DNA of 64,000 nucleotides, from positions 1 to 64,000 of the forward strand of contig JAVBSL010000030.1 of assembly GCA_031556725.1 (NCBI GenBank), read 5' to 3'. Shown piece after piece: positions 50,373 through 58,095 of this stretch. The notes below the pieces were generated by a model that was not told the origin of the DNA, searched no databases, and worked only from the letters and a program-made list of their open reading frames with translations. Each line of letters begins with the position of its first letter. Position 1 is the stretch's first letter. This DNA is from UBA935 sp031556725. GTDB taxonomy: Bacteria; Bacillota; Clostridia; Lachnospirales; Lachnospiraceae. The position numbers were made by a program, and so were the translations under genes.

Positions 50373-51344
50373 TCACTTTCTGTTGTGTAATCTCTTATTT
50401 TGCATCCGGATGTCTGGTCCGGTGAGCTTGCAAACTTGATAATTGCTGGTAATTCTGGAAAAAATCCGTTCGGAATATCGATTACGTAATTCTTCCAATG
50501 AAAGATTAGTAGAAATAATTGTGGATTTTCTTGCCATATGCCGCTCGTTCAGACAAGAAAAAAGTTGGGAAGCCACAAAATTAGTAGTAAGTTCGGTTCC
50601 CAAGTCATCAATAATCAAAAGATCACAGCCATATAAGTCTTCATACATACTTTGAAGATCTTCTTTACTTTTGTAATCAAAGGAATTGCGGGATAGTGCT
50701 TCAAAGAGTCCGGCAGCACTGAAATAAATAACAGAATGTCCATTTTCAATGAGGGCTTTTGCGATGCAGCCGGAAAGAAAAGATTTTCCCGTACCAACTG
50801 TACCATAAAAGAAAAGATTTTGATAGTCATTATGAAAAGTTTCTACAAATTGTTTACATGTTGTTACCGCATTTTGAAAGCGGGTTAAATCTTCCCCTTC
50901 ATAATAATCATAAGAAAGGGTGGAAAAGTTTTCCTGTTCCAGCATATCTTCAATGCCGGATTGTTCATAAAGCAGGGTGATGATCGACTGCTTAAAGCAA
51001 TGGCACTTGTGAATGCCGATATAACCGGTATCTTTACAGTCCGCACAATCATAGATAGGATCCAGATAGTCGGTTGACAGACCGGCCGAGATTAATAACT
51101 GCTCTTTCATGGAAGAAAGATCCTTCAGGATACTTTTTAAGTCGGCTAAAGCATTTTCATCACCGGCCAGAAGCCGCTTTCCATGCTCTACGGAAATAGA
51201 GCCAATGGAAGATTCCAATTCTTTGTAACCTTCCACATGACTGTATACATAATCGATTCGTTCCTGCAACAATCGCCGGTTGTAGTTTTGTGTTTCCTCA
51301 TATCTGCGGATAATGCTATCATATTGCGAATTACTTAAACCCAC
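50373..51344 (-). CDS. DnaI/DnaC-type helicase loader ATPase
   Basis: 323-residue AAA+ protein of the DnaI/IstB family, loading the replicative helicase. An N-terminal zinc-like Cys cluster CADCKDTGYIGIHKCHC lies near residue 98. Walker A GTVGTGKSFLSGC is near 185 and Walker B LLIIDDLGTE near 250. The start is GTG with AAGGAGGCTGCCC. It is 11 bp downstream of the DnaD-like gene. A stand-alone replication gene rather than an IS-linked IstB, because no transposase is present. Confidence 0.88.
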   Translation of the reverse strand: MGLSNSQYDSIIRRYEETQNYNRRLLQERIDYVYSHVEGYKELESSIGSISVEHGKRLLAGDENALADLKSILKDLSSMKEQLLISAGLSTDYLDPIYDCADCKDTGYIGIHKCHCFKQSIITLLYEQSGIEDMLEQENFSTLSYDYYEGEDLTRFQNAVTTCKQFVETFHNDYQNLFFYGTVGTGKSFLSGCIAKALIENGHSVIYFSAAGLFEALSRNSFDYKSKEDLQSMYEDLYGCDLLIIDDLGTELTTNFVASQLFSCLNERHMARKSTIISTNLSLEELRNRYSERIFSRITSNYQVCKLTGPDIRMQNKRLHNRK

Positions 51345-51355
51345 GGGCAGCCTCC

Positions 51356-52405
51356 TTAGTTGCTTAATATTTCTTTTTCCAGAGCTTCAAAGTCATAACT
51401 GTTTTGTTTGAATTGATTGAACTTGGCAGCCCCGGTGGATACTTTGGGCTGGAATTCTGTTGCTTTGTTACGGGCATGAAGGGCATCTAATTGTTTGATG
51501 TCGGCTTTGTGATGAACGTTTTGAGCATGCCAATTAACCAAAATTGTATTGCAGTATTCAAAGCGATGCTTATCGGTAGCCATAACTGTGCGCTCACAGG
51601 CTTCAAAAATAATATCGGCGGCAAAGCCCAGCTCTCTGCTCCAGCGCAGGATATAGTCGGCTTCGGCTTTGGTAGGATTGTTGCTTTTCCCCAGAGCTTT
51701 CATGATATCATAAACGGTTTTGTCATATTTTTTGGCGGTTCGGGCAGCCTGCTTCGGGGTAATGATTCCTTCCTCAGCCCAACTGAGCGCTACTTTTTCA
51801 ATATAACGGAAATCTTTTTTATTACGTTCCACACAGTATTGGATCAGATAATCAATCAAATCTATGGAAAAATGCAGGACATCGGAAAAGAATAAAATTG
51901 TCTTGATTTCTGATGGACTTAAAGTTTTCCCTAAGTATTGTTCCACAACAAAAAGAAGCTGAGAAGTTTCTTCAGCCTCCTTAAAAGCTTTTAAATCATC
52001 TAAGGAATATGAGGGCTTCTCGATGGTCGGTTTGGGCGGTTCCACAATAGCTTCCGAAACTGTTGTAATGATGGGAGAAATGGTCATATCCTTTGTATCT
52101 TGCCGGGAACCCACCTGAAGCAGATGAATGCCCACCAGGTTCTTGGCGTCATCATAATCAATCGATAAAAGTTTATTTTTTTCCCAATATTTTAAGGCAC
52201 GCAAAATATCCTTCTCGGTATAATTAAACTTGTCCGCGATATCAGAAATGCTGGTAACTTTATGTGCGCTCATCATTCGGATGAGATATAAATATACTTT
52301 AAGCTGAGCATCGTTGGCATCCTTCATGTATTCGTCAATAAAAAAATTGGACACAACGGTAGCGTCATCATAATTGTCCTGATAAATCGTCAGAGGGCTC
52401 ATCAT
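51356..52405 (-). CDS. DnaD-domain replication initiation protein
   Basis: 349-residue protein with an N-terminal winged-helix-like region (residues ~30-90) and a C-terminal DnaD-like domain near residues 225-300 (KKYDKTVYDIMKALGKSNNP, then DYILRWSRELGF). DnaD/DnaB proteins with DnaI load the helicase at the origin. Next to it lies the helicase loader. Upstream is a cluster of DnaA boxes, suggesting DnaA control. Confidence 0.85.
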   Translation of the reverse strand: MMSPLTIYQDNYDDATVVSNFFIDEYMKDANDAQLKVYLYLIRMMSAHKVTSISDIADKFNYTEKDILRALKYWEKNKLLSIDYDDAKNLVGIHLLQVGSRQDTKDMTISPIITTVSEAIVEPPKPTIEKPSYSLDDLKAFKEAEETSQLLFVVEQYLGKTLSPSEIKTILFFSDVLHFSIDLIDYLIQYCVERNKKDFRYIEKVALSWAEEGIITPKQAARTAKKYDKTVYDIMKALGKSNNPTKAEADYILRWSRELGFAADIIFEACERTVMATDKHRFEYCNTILVNWHAQNVHHKADIKQLDALHARNKATEFQPKVSTGAAKFNQFKQNSYDFEALEKEILSN

Positions 52406-52527
52406 TCATTCACCTGTTTTCTAATAAATTCAAATAATTCGAAGCAAATGAAATTATAGCATATCCTTTTCCAAAAAGAAATAGCCAATTTGGCTCAAAC
52501 CGTTGAAAATACTGGGTTTGAGAAAAT

Positions 52528-52664
52528 TGTGGACAATGTGGAAACCGTGGATAAAAAGAAAAAGAAAATGTAAAAACTGTGTAAAATGACTCTGCCTGGG
52601 CAAATTTATATCCACATAATTTTATCGTGGTATACCGGTAAAATTATGTGGATATTGTGGAAAA
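52528..52664. promoter_or_regulatory. DnaA-box cluster upstream of the DnaD-like gene
   Basis: Seven sites within one or two changes of TTATCCACA (or the relaxed TTWTNCACA): TGTGGACAA 52528, TGTGGAAAC 52537, CGTGGATAA 52546 (these three abut), TGTGTAAAA 52578, ATATCCACA 52608, TGTGGATAT 52647 and TGTGGAAAA 52656. Such density in 137 bp is far above chance. It sits between murC and the dnaD-like/dnaI operon. It resembles the DnaA-box clusters scattered in Bacillus. Confidence 0.75.
52608..52655. terminator. Perfect 17-bp palindrome containing DnaA boxes
   Basis: A perfect 17-bp inverted repeat (52608-52624 and 52639-52655) with a 14-nt loop, lying 10 bp after the murC stop on the minus strand. 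No T-run follows on the minus strand (TCTAAATTTG-type context), so it may be a weak terminator. Its arms carry two DnaA-like boxes facing opposite ways. Confidence 0.6.
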
Positions 52665-54053
52665 CTATTTTACTAAAAGGTTTTCACCAACCTTTACAAC
52701 GTCTCCGGCACCCATAGTTATCAACAGGTCATTTTTCTCACAATTTTTTAAAATAAATTTTTCGATTTCTTCAAAATTGTCCGGTGTGGGGAAATAATAG
52801 CAATCGGTCCCCTGATTTTGAACGGCAAGCTGTAAGTCCTTTGAGCTGATTCCTAAGGTATCCTTTTCTCTGGCAGCATAGATGTCGGGCAGGATTACTT
52901 TATCAGCCAGCGACAGGGCAACCGCAAAATCATTCAGAAAAGCTTTGGTACGGGTATAAGTATGAGGTTGGAATACACACCAGACTTTTTTGTGTGGGTA
53001 ATTCCTCGCGGTTTTTAAAGTTGCAGTAATTTCTGTGGGATGATGTGCATAATCATCTATTATAGTAATTCCATTTCGAATGCCCTTTTCTTCAAAACGC
53101 CTTTGGGTACCGGAGAAAGCTTTCAATGCCTGATGGACAGCTTGCGCTTCAATTCCCAGTATATCAGCCAGCGCAATGGCAGCAATGGAATTGTAGACAT
53201 TGTGCTCGCCTTTTGAGCCTAAGGTGAACTGTTCCGGGGAAGCACCTTTGCGATTCAGGGTAAATGTTGCTCTGGCTAGGTTATCATAAACAATATGGGC
53301 GGGACTGTAATCAAAGGACGGGTCAGAACCGTAGGTGATTATGCGGCAAGATAAACCGTCGGTGATGTCGGCAACATTTTCAATGTCACCATTGATAATC
53401 AAAGTACCGTCTGAGGGCAGCAGAGCAGCAAAGCGGTGAAATGAATTACGAATATCATCGAGATCCTTAAAAAAATCCAGGTGGTCTGCTTCCACATTAA
53501 GGATAATGCTTATTTTGGGTGAAAAATTCAGAAAACTATTGGTATACTCGCAAGCTTCGGTTACAAAGTAATCGGACTGGCCCACTCGGATATTACCGCC
53601 GATGGCATTCAGGATTCCGCCGATTGATAAGGTGGGATCCAAGTCGGCACGAAGCAGGATTTCGGAAACCATACCGGTGGTTGAGGTTTTGCCATGAGTT
53701 CCGCTGATGGCAATAGGGAGCTTATAATTTTGCATAATCTGTCCAAGCAGTTCCGCTCTTGAAAGGGAGGCAAGCCCTAATTCCTGCATTGCCATATATT
53801 CGGGATTATCGGGGCGGATTGCACTGGTGTAAACAACCAGATCGATATCCGCAGATAAGTTTTCGGCCCGCTGTCCGTAGTAAATTTTGGCACCTTTCTC
53901 CGCTAGTGAGTGAGTCAAAGCCGACTCTTTTATGTCCGAGCCGGATACGGTAAAGCCTTCCATCAGAAGAATTTCAGCCAATCCGCTCATACTGATACCG
54001 CCGATGCCACTAAAGAAAACATGGATGGGGCATTTGAAATTTATTTGATACAT
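52665..54053 (-). CDS. murC: UDP-N-acetylmuramate--L-alanine ligase
   Basis: 462-residue ligase adding L-Ala to UDP-MurNAc in peptidoglycan synthesis. The N-terminal GIGGISMSGLAEIL glycine-rich site, ATP loop SGTHGKTSTT (residues 117-126), and the C-terminal DDYAHHPTEI are intact. AATTGGAGGTTCTATT is the ribosome-binding site. TATAAT on the minus strand at 54101-54106 is a candidate -10. It is divergent from glgC. Confidence 0.96.
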   Translation of the reverse strand: MYQINFKCPIHVFFSGIGGISMSGLAEILLMEGFTVSGSDIKESALTHSLAEKGAKIYYGQRAENLSADIDLVVYTSAIRPDNPEYMAMQELGLASLSRAELLGQIMQNYKLPIAISGTHGKTSTTGMVSEILLRADLDPTLSIGGILNAIGGNIRVGQSDYFVTEACEYTNSFLNFSPKISIILNVEADHLDFFKDLDDIRNSFHRFAALLPSDGTLIINGDIENVADITDGLSCRIITYGSDPSFDYSPAHIVYDNLARATFTLNRKGASPEQFTLGSKGEHNVYNSIAAIALADILGIEAQAVHQALKAFSGTQRRFEEKGIRNGITIIDDYAHHPTEITATLKTARNYPHKKVWCVFQPHTYTRTKAFLNDFAVALSLADKVILPDIYAAREKDTLGISSKDLQLAVQNQGTDCYYFPTPDNFEEIEKFILKNCEKNDLLITMGAGDVVKVGENLLVK

Positions 54054-54385
54054 AATAGAACCTCCAATTATTTAATTCGTTTGGAAAAAAGTACATAATC
54101 ATTATACGCATATATTGATAAAAAAACCAACAACATTTTTGAGGGGGAGGAAAAATAGAACAAAATGTATGATAGAAAGTGTGACTATATACAAAATGTA
54201 GTAAGAATAGTTTAAATGTAGATGTTAGGGTAAAAAAATTTGTAGAAAACTTACATAATTATACAAGATTTGAGTAAATTTTTAGTAAAAATCATTCACT
54301 TTTATATAAACATATGATATACTATGCATACGGTTTTAAATTGATTTATTTTTTTTATAAAATATGACGGGTAAGAGGTGATGAC
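54054..54385. other. Divergent AT-rich intergenic region (murC/glgC)
   Basis: A 332-bp AT-rich gap without a credible gene. The plus-strand promoter TTCACT (54295-54300), 17-bp spacer and TATACT (54318-54323) should drive glgC, and a TATAAT (54101-54106, minus strand) murC. Three ACAAAATGTA-like strings recur between 54160 and 54225. No RNA gene is recognised. Confidence 0.55.
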
Positions 54386-55657
54386 ATGATTAAGAAAGAA
54401 ATGATTGCCATGTTGTTAGCAGGTGGTCAGGGGAGCCGTTTAGGCGTTTTGACTTCCAAAGTTGCTAAACCGGCAGTGGCTTTTGGCGGAAAGTACAGGA
54501 TTATTGATTTTCCTTTAAGCAACTGCATCAATTCCGGAGTAGATACGGTGGGCGTACTGACCCAGTATCAGCCCCTAAGATTAAATACGCATATCGGTAT
54601 CGGGATCCCGTGGGATTTGGACCGAAATATCGGCGGTGTAACGGTTCTGCCACCTTACGAGAAGAGTGTTAACAGTGAATGGTACACCGGCACGGCGAAT
54701 GCCATATATCAGAATATTGATTATATGGATAGCTTTAACCCCGAGTACATATTGATCTTATCGGGGGATCATATATATAAGATGGACTACGAGGTAATGT
54801 TGGATTTCCATAAGGAAAAAGGAGCGGAAGTGACCATAGCGGTTATGCCGGTTCCCATGGAAGAGGCCAAGCGGTTCGGCATTATGATAACCGATAGCGA
54901 GAATCAAATTACTGATTTTGAAGAAAAACCGATAAATCCCCGCAGTAATTTAGCATCTATGGGCATTTATATATTCAATTGGAAAACTTTAAAAGAAGCT
55001 TTGCTGGCGAATGCGGAACAGCCGGGATTGGACTTCGGTAAACATATTATTCCCTATTGTCATGGAAAAAAGGCTCCGTTGTTTGCCTATGAGTTTAACG
55101 GTTATTGGAAAGATGTGGGAACGCTGGAGTCCTATTGGCAAGCCAATATGGAGCTGATTGATATTGTTCCGGAATTTAACCTTTATGAAGAATATTGGAA
55201 GATTTATACGAAGAGTGAAATCTTACCGCCGCAATATATTGCTGACAGCAGCTGGGTAGAGCGAACCATTGTGGGTGAGGGAAGCCGGATTTACGGTAAA
55301 GTATATAACTCGGTAATCGGCTGTGGCGTAACCGTTGGTAAAAATACGGTAATCCGCGATTCCATTATTATGAACTATACGGACATCGGTGCGGACTGTG
55401 AATTGAATAAAGCAATTGTAGCAGAAAATGTAACAATTGGAACGGGTGTTAAGCTTGGTGTGGGTGAAGAAGTTCCCAATGAAACAGATCCTCACATTTA
55501 TAGTGAGGGCATCGTAACAGTTGGGGAAAAGAGTGTCCTTCCCGACGGCGTTTCAGTTGGTAAGAACTCCGTAATATTCGGTGTGACAACATTAGAAGAT
55601 TACCAGAACGCTTCCTTGGGAAGCGGAAAAACATTAATTAAGGCAGGTGATGAATAA
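54386..55657 (+). CDS. glgC: Glucose-1-phosphate adenylyltransferase
   Basis: 423-residue ADP-glucose pyrophosphorylase, the committed step of glycogen synthesis. The nucleotidyltransferase signature LLAGGQGSRLGVLT, the catalytic GTANAIYQN and LSGDHIYKMDYE segments, and a C-terminal left-handed beta-helix with hexapeptide-like repeats are visible. It overlaps glgD by one base (TAATGA). In Firmicutes GlgC and GlgD form a heteromeric enzyme. GTAAGAGGTGATGAC is the ribosome-binding site. Confidence 0.97.
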   Translation: MIKKEMIAMLLAGGQGSRLGVLTSKVAKPAVAFGGKYRIIDFPLSNCINSGVDTVGVLTQYQPLRLNTHIGIGIPWDLDRNIGGVTVLPPYEKSVNSEWYTGTANAIYQNIDYMDSFNPEYILILSGDHIYKMDYEVMLDFHKEKGAEVTIAVMPVPMEEAKRFGIMITDSENQITDFEEKPINPRSNLASMGIYIFNWKTLKEALLANAEQPGLDFGKHIIPYCHGKKAPLFAYEFNGYWKDVGTLESYWQANMELIDIVPEFNLYEEYWKIYTKSEILPPQYIADSSWVERTIVGEGSRIYGKVYNSVIGCGVTVGKNTVIRDSIIMNYTDIGADCELNKAIVAENVTIGTGVKLGVGEEVPNETDPHIYSEGIVTVGEKSVLPDGVSVGKNSVIFGVTTLEDYQNASLGSGKTLIKAGDE

Positions 55658-56775
55658 TGAGAGCAATCGGTATTATTTTAGCGGGAGGCAATAATTACAG
55701 GATGAGGGAACTTTCACAAAAGCGTGCCGTGTGTGCAATGCCTATTGCCGGAAGTTACAGAAGCATCGATTTTGCACTTAGTAATATGTCCAATTCTCAT
55801 ATTCAGAAGGTTGCGGTATTTACCCAGTATAATGCCAGAAGCCTGAATGAACATCTTAGTTCCTCCAAGTGGTGGGACTTTGGACGTAAACAGGGCGGTT
55901 TGTTCGTATTTACACCGGCAGTAACGGCGGAGAGCAGCTACTGGTACCGGGGAACAGCAGATGCGATAGCTCAGAACCTGACATTTTTGAAAAATAGCCA
56001 TGAACCTTATGTAGTGGTTTCATCAGGTGACTGTGTCTACAAGATGGATTTTAATAAGGTTTTGGAATATCACATTGCAAAGAAAGCAGATATTACGGTG
56101 GTTTGCAAGGATATGGAACCGGAGAACAATGTGGACCGGTACGGAATCCTGAAGATGAACGAAGAGAGCCGGATTGAAGAATTTGAAGAAAAGCCGGTAG
56201 TGGCCAAAACCAATACGGTTTCCTGCGGCATCTATGTGGTGAGAAGAAGACAGCTGATCGAGATGATTGAGAAGTGTGCGGAAGAAGACCGTTACGATTT
56301 TGTAAAAGATATCCTGATCCGTTACAAAAATATGAAGCGGATTTATGGCTATAAGTTAAAAGAATATTGGAGCAATATAGCAACGGTAGAAGATTATTAT
56401 AATACCAATATGGATTTCTTAAAACAGGAAACCAGCGATTTCTTTTTCCGTCAATATCCGGATGTATATTCCAAGGTGGATGATCTGCCGCCGGCCAAAT
56501 ATAACCTGGGTGCACATATTAAAAACAGCCTGATATCCAGCGGCTGTATTGTAAATGGAACGGTTGAAGATTCCGTTATCTTCAAGAAATCCTACATCGG
56601 CAACAACTGCTATATCAAGAACTCCATTATCCTGAACGATGTTTACATCGGGGATAATACACATATAGAAAATTGCATTGTAGAAAGCCGTGACACTATT
56701 CGTGCCAACTCTTACCACAAGGGGGAAGATGGTATTAAGATAGTAGTTGAGAAAAATGACAGATATGTGATTTAA
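55657..56775 (+). CDS. glgD: GlgD subunit of ADP-glucose pyrophosphorylase
   Basis: 372-residue paralogue of GlgC that acts as a regulatory partner in clostridia and bacilli. The N-terminal LAGGNNYRMRELSQKR replaces the GlgC loop, so the catalytic Arg-rich motif is degenerate, but the GTADAIAQNL and SSGDCVYKMDFN segments remain. A C-terminal beta-helix (NSLISSGCIVNGTVEDSVIF) is present. It is coupled to glgC and followed by spoVG at 24 bp. Confidence 0.94.
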   Translation: MRAIGIILAGGNNYRMRELSQKRAVCAMPIAGSYRSIDFALSNMSNSHIQKVAVFTQYNARSLNEHLSSSKWWDFGRKQGGLFVFTPAVTAESSYWYRGTADAIAQNLTFLKNSHEPYVVVSSGDCVYKMDFNKVLEYHIAKKADITVVCKDMEPENNVDRYGILKMNEESRIEEFEEKPVVAKTNTVSCGIYVVRRRQLIEMIEKCAEEDRYDFVKDILIRYKNMKRIYGYKLKEYWSNIATVEDYYNTNMDFLKQETSDFFFRQYPDVYSKVDDLPPAKYNLGAHIKNSLISSGCIVNGTVEDSVIFKKSYIGNNCYIKNSIILNDVYIGDNTHIENCIVESRDTIRANSYHKGEDGIKIVVEKNDRYVI

Positions 56776-56799
56776 AAACTTGCAAAAAGGGGGCACCGC

Positions 56800-57069
56800 A
56801 TGCAAATTACAGACGTCCGTGTGCGTAAAATTACCAAAGAAGGAAAAATGAGAGCTGTTGTATCAATCACCTTGGATGATGTGTTTGTAATTCACGACAT
56901 TAAGGTAATTGAAGGCGAGAAAGGAATGTTTATTGCAATGCCCAGTAAAAAGTCAAATGACGGAGAATACCGGGACATTGCGCATCCGATCAACTCAGAG
57001 ACCAGAGAAGCTATTCAGAATATTATTTTGGATAGCTACGAAAAGGCACTTCTTCTTCCGGAAGAGTAG
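56800..57069 (+). CDS. spoVG: Septation/RNA-binding protein SpoVG
   Basis: 89-residue SpoVG. The first 80 residues match the family closely (MQITDVRVRKITKEGKM, VSITLDDVFVIHDIKVIEG, GMFIAMPSKKSNDGEYRDIA). It was named for sporulation septation in Bacillus and later shown to bind nucleic acids. AAAAAGGGGGCACCGC is the ribosome-binding site. A strong terminator follows immediately. Confidence 0.96.
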   Translation: MQITDVRVRKITKEGKMRAVVSITLDDVFVIHDIKVIEGEKGMFIAMPSKKSNDGEYRDIAHPINSETREAIQNIILDSYEKALLLPEE

Positions 57070-57073
57070 CACG

Positions 57074-57110
57074 AAAAACAGGCAGGACAGCGTAGAGCTG
57101 TCCTGTTTTT
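57074..57110 (+). terminator. spoVG terminator
   Basis: AACAGGCAGGACAGC pairs with GCTGTCCTGTT around a short loop with one bulged base pair region, then TTTTTG. It begins 5 bases after the spoVG stop. Confidence 0.9.
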
Positions 57111-57116
57111 GCGTGT

Positions 57117-57224
57117 GGGGGAGTGTGTGGGGAGTGTGTGGGGAGTGTCGGGGTAGCGGACGGGGGCGGAATCTGGATCGTAACCGTTTGTTACTCCCCC
57201 CGCCGCCCCGTCCGCTACCCCGAC
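57117..57224 (+). repeat. G-quadruplex-like repeats and a GC-rich hairpin
   Basis: Four G-runs (57117-57121, 57129-57132, 57140-57143, 57150-57153) are separated by 7, 7 and 6 bases within three AGTGTGTGGGG-type units, a canonical G-quadruplex motif. They run into a GC-rich inverted repeat, 57147-57168 with 57203-57224 (GTCGGGGTAGCGGACGGGG and its complement). This is far more GC-rich than the rest of the window. No reading frame of note crosses it. The rest of the 57225-57431 gap shows nothing recognisable. Confidence 0.75.
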
Positions 57225-57431
57225 TTGACACCCACTATGTTTTGAAATGACATTGAAAAGCAGCTAAAAATAATGAAATTGCCCGAAGAGCAACGCAGGA
57301 TCTTGATATTGATTTTATTAGGTATTATCTGATTTTGTCAAGAAGATTGGAAATTAGGAATTATGAAATAAAAACTGAAAATAATTCAAGTTTGTCATAT
57401 TCGTTACATTGCTTTAAATTACGGGAAAGAC

Positions 57432-57461
57432 TTGCGCAGTGGAGGGAAATGTTGGTACAAT
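57432..57461 (+). promoter_or_regulatory. Promoter of pth-mfd
   Basis: TTGCGC (57432-57437), 18-bp spacer and TACAAT (57456-57461), 46 bases before the pth start codon. Confidence 0.5.
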
Positions 57462-57507
57462 GGGAAAGTACGTATAGGACAGAACAAACGAGGGTATGGA
57501 GGCAGTT

Positions 57508-58095
57508 ATGTTTGTAGTGGTAGGACTGGGTAATCCCGGCAGGCAGTATGAGGGAACCAGGCATAATATCGGTTATGATGTGGTGGATGCACTGGCTAAG
57601 AAGCATGGGATCAAAATAAAAGAGATTAAGCATAAGGGGATTATGGGGAAGGGCTCGGTATATGGTCAGAAGGTTTTTTTGGTGAAGCCCCTTACTTTTA
57701 TGAATCTGAGTGGTGAATGTGTCAGGGAAATCATAGATTATTATAAAGTGGATGAAAAGGCAGAACTGATTGTAGTGGCGGATGATGTCAGTCTGGAACC
57801 GGGGCAAATCCGGATGCGGAAAAAAGGCAGTGCCGGCGGACACAATGGTTTGAAGAGTATTATCCAACATTTTGGCCATGAGGAGTTCATGCGGATCAAG
57901 ATGGGGGTTGGGGATAAGCCGTCAGGATATGATCTGGCAGGCTATGTATTGGGACATTTTGATAAAGCAGAGCAGAAGATTATGGATGAAAGCATCTGCA
58001 ATGCGGTAGCGGCCATTGAGTGTATTATGGAAGACGGCATTGATAAAGCAATGAATCTTTATAATAAGAAGATCAGGAGTATAGACGAGGAATGA
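57508..58095 (+). CDS. pth: Peptidyl-tRNA hydrolase
   Basis: 195-residue hydrolase that frees tRNA from stalled peptidyl-tRNA. GLGNPGRQYEGTRHNIGYDVVD with the catalytic His (H20-type) opens the protein, and PLTFMNLSG, VADDVSLEPGQIRMRKKGSAGGHNGLKSI follow in shorter blocks. ATG 57508 is preferred over 57496 because TATGGAGGCAGTT supplies the Shine-Dalgarno site. Its stop overlaps the mfd start by 4 bases, as is usual in Firmicutes. Confidence 0.96.
   Translation: MFVVVGLGNPGRQYEGTRHNIGYDVVDALAKKHGIKIKEIKHKGIMGKGSVYGQKVFLVKPLTFMNLSGECVREIIDYYKVDEKAELIVVADDVSLEPGQIRMRKKGSAGGHNGLKSIIQHFGHEEFMRIKMGVGDKPSGYDLAGYVLGHFDKAEQKIMDESICNAVAAIECIMEDGIDKAMNLYNKKIRSIDEE

Noticed and set aside
50373..51344. 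IstB-type transposition helper
   Set aside because: No IstA transposase or IS ends nearby, and it is adjacent to a DnaD-type gene, so a helicase loader is the better reading.
52608..52655. Chromosomal replication origin
   Set aside because: DnaA boxes are dense, but dnaA/dnaN are not adjacent and no long AT-rich unwinding element is evident; a DnaA-regulated cluster is more likely.
57117..57153. CRISPR or minisatellite
   Set aside because: Only three short units of 11 bp; described instead as a G-rich repeat.
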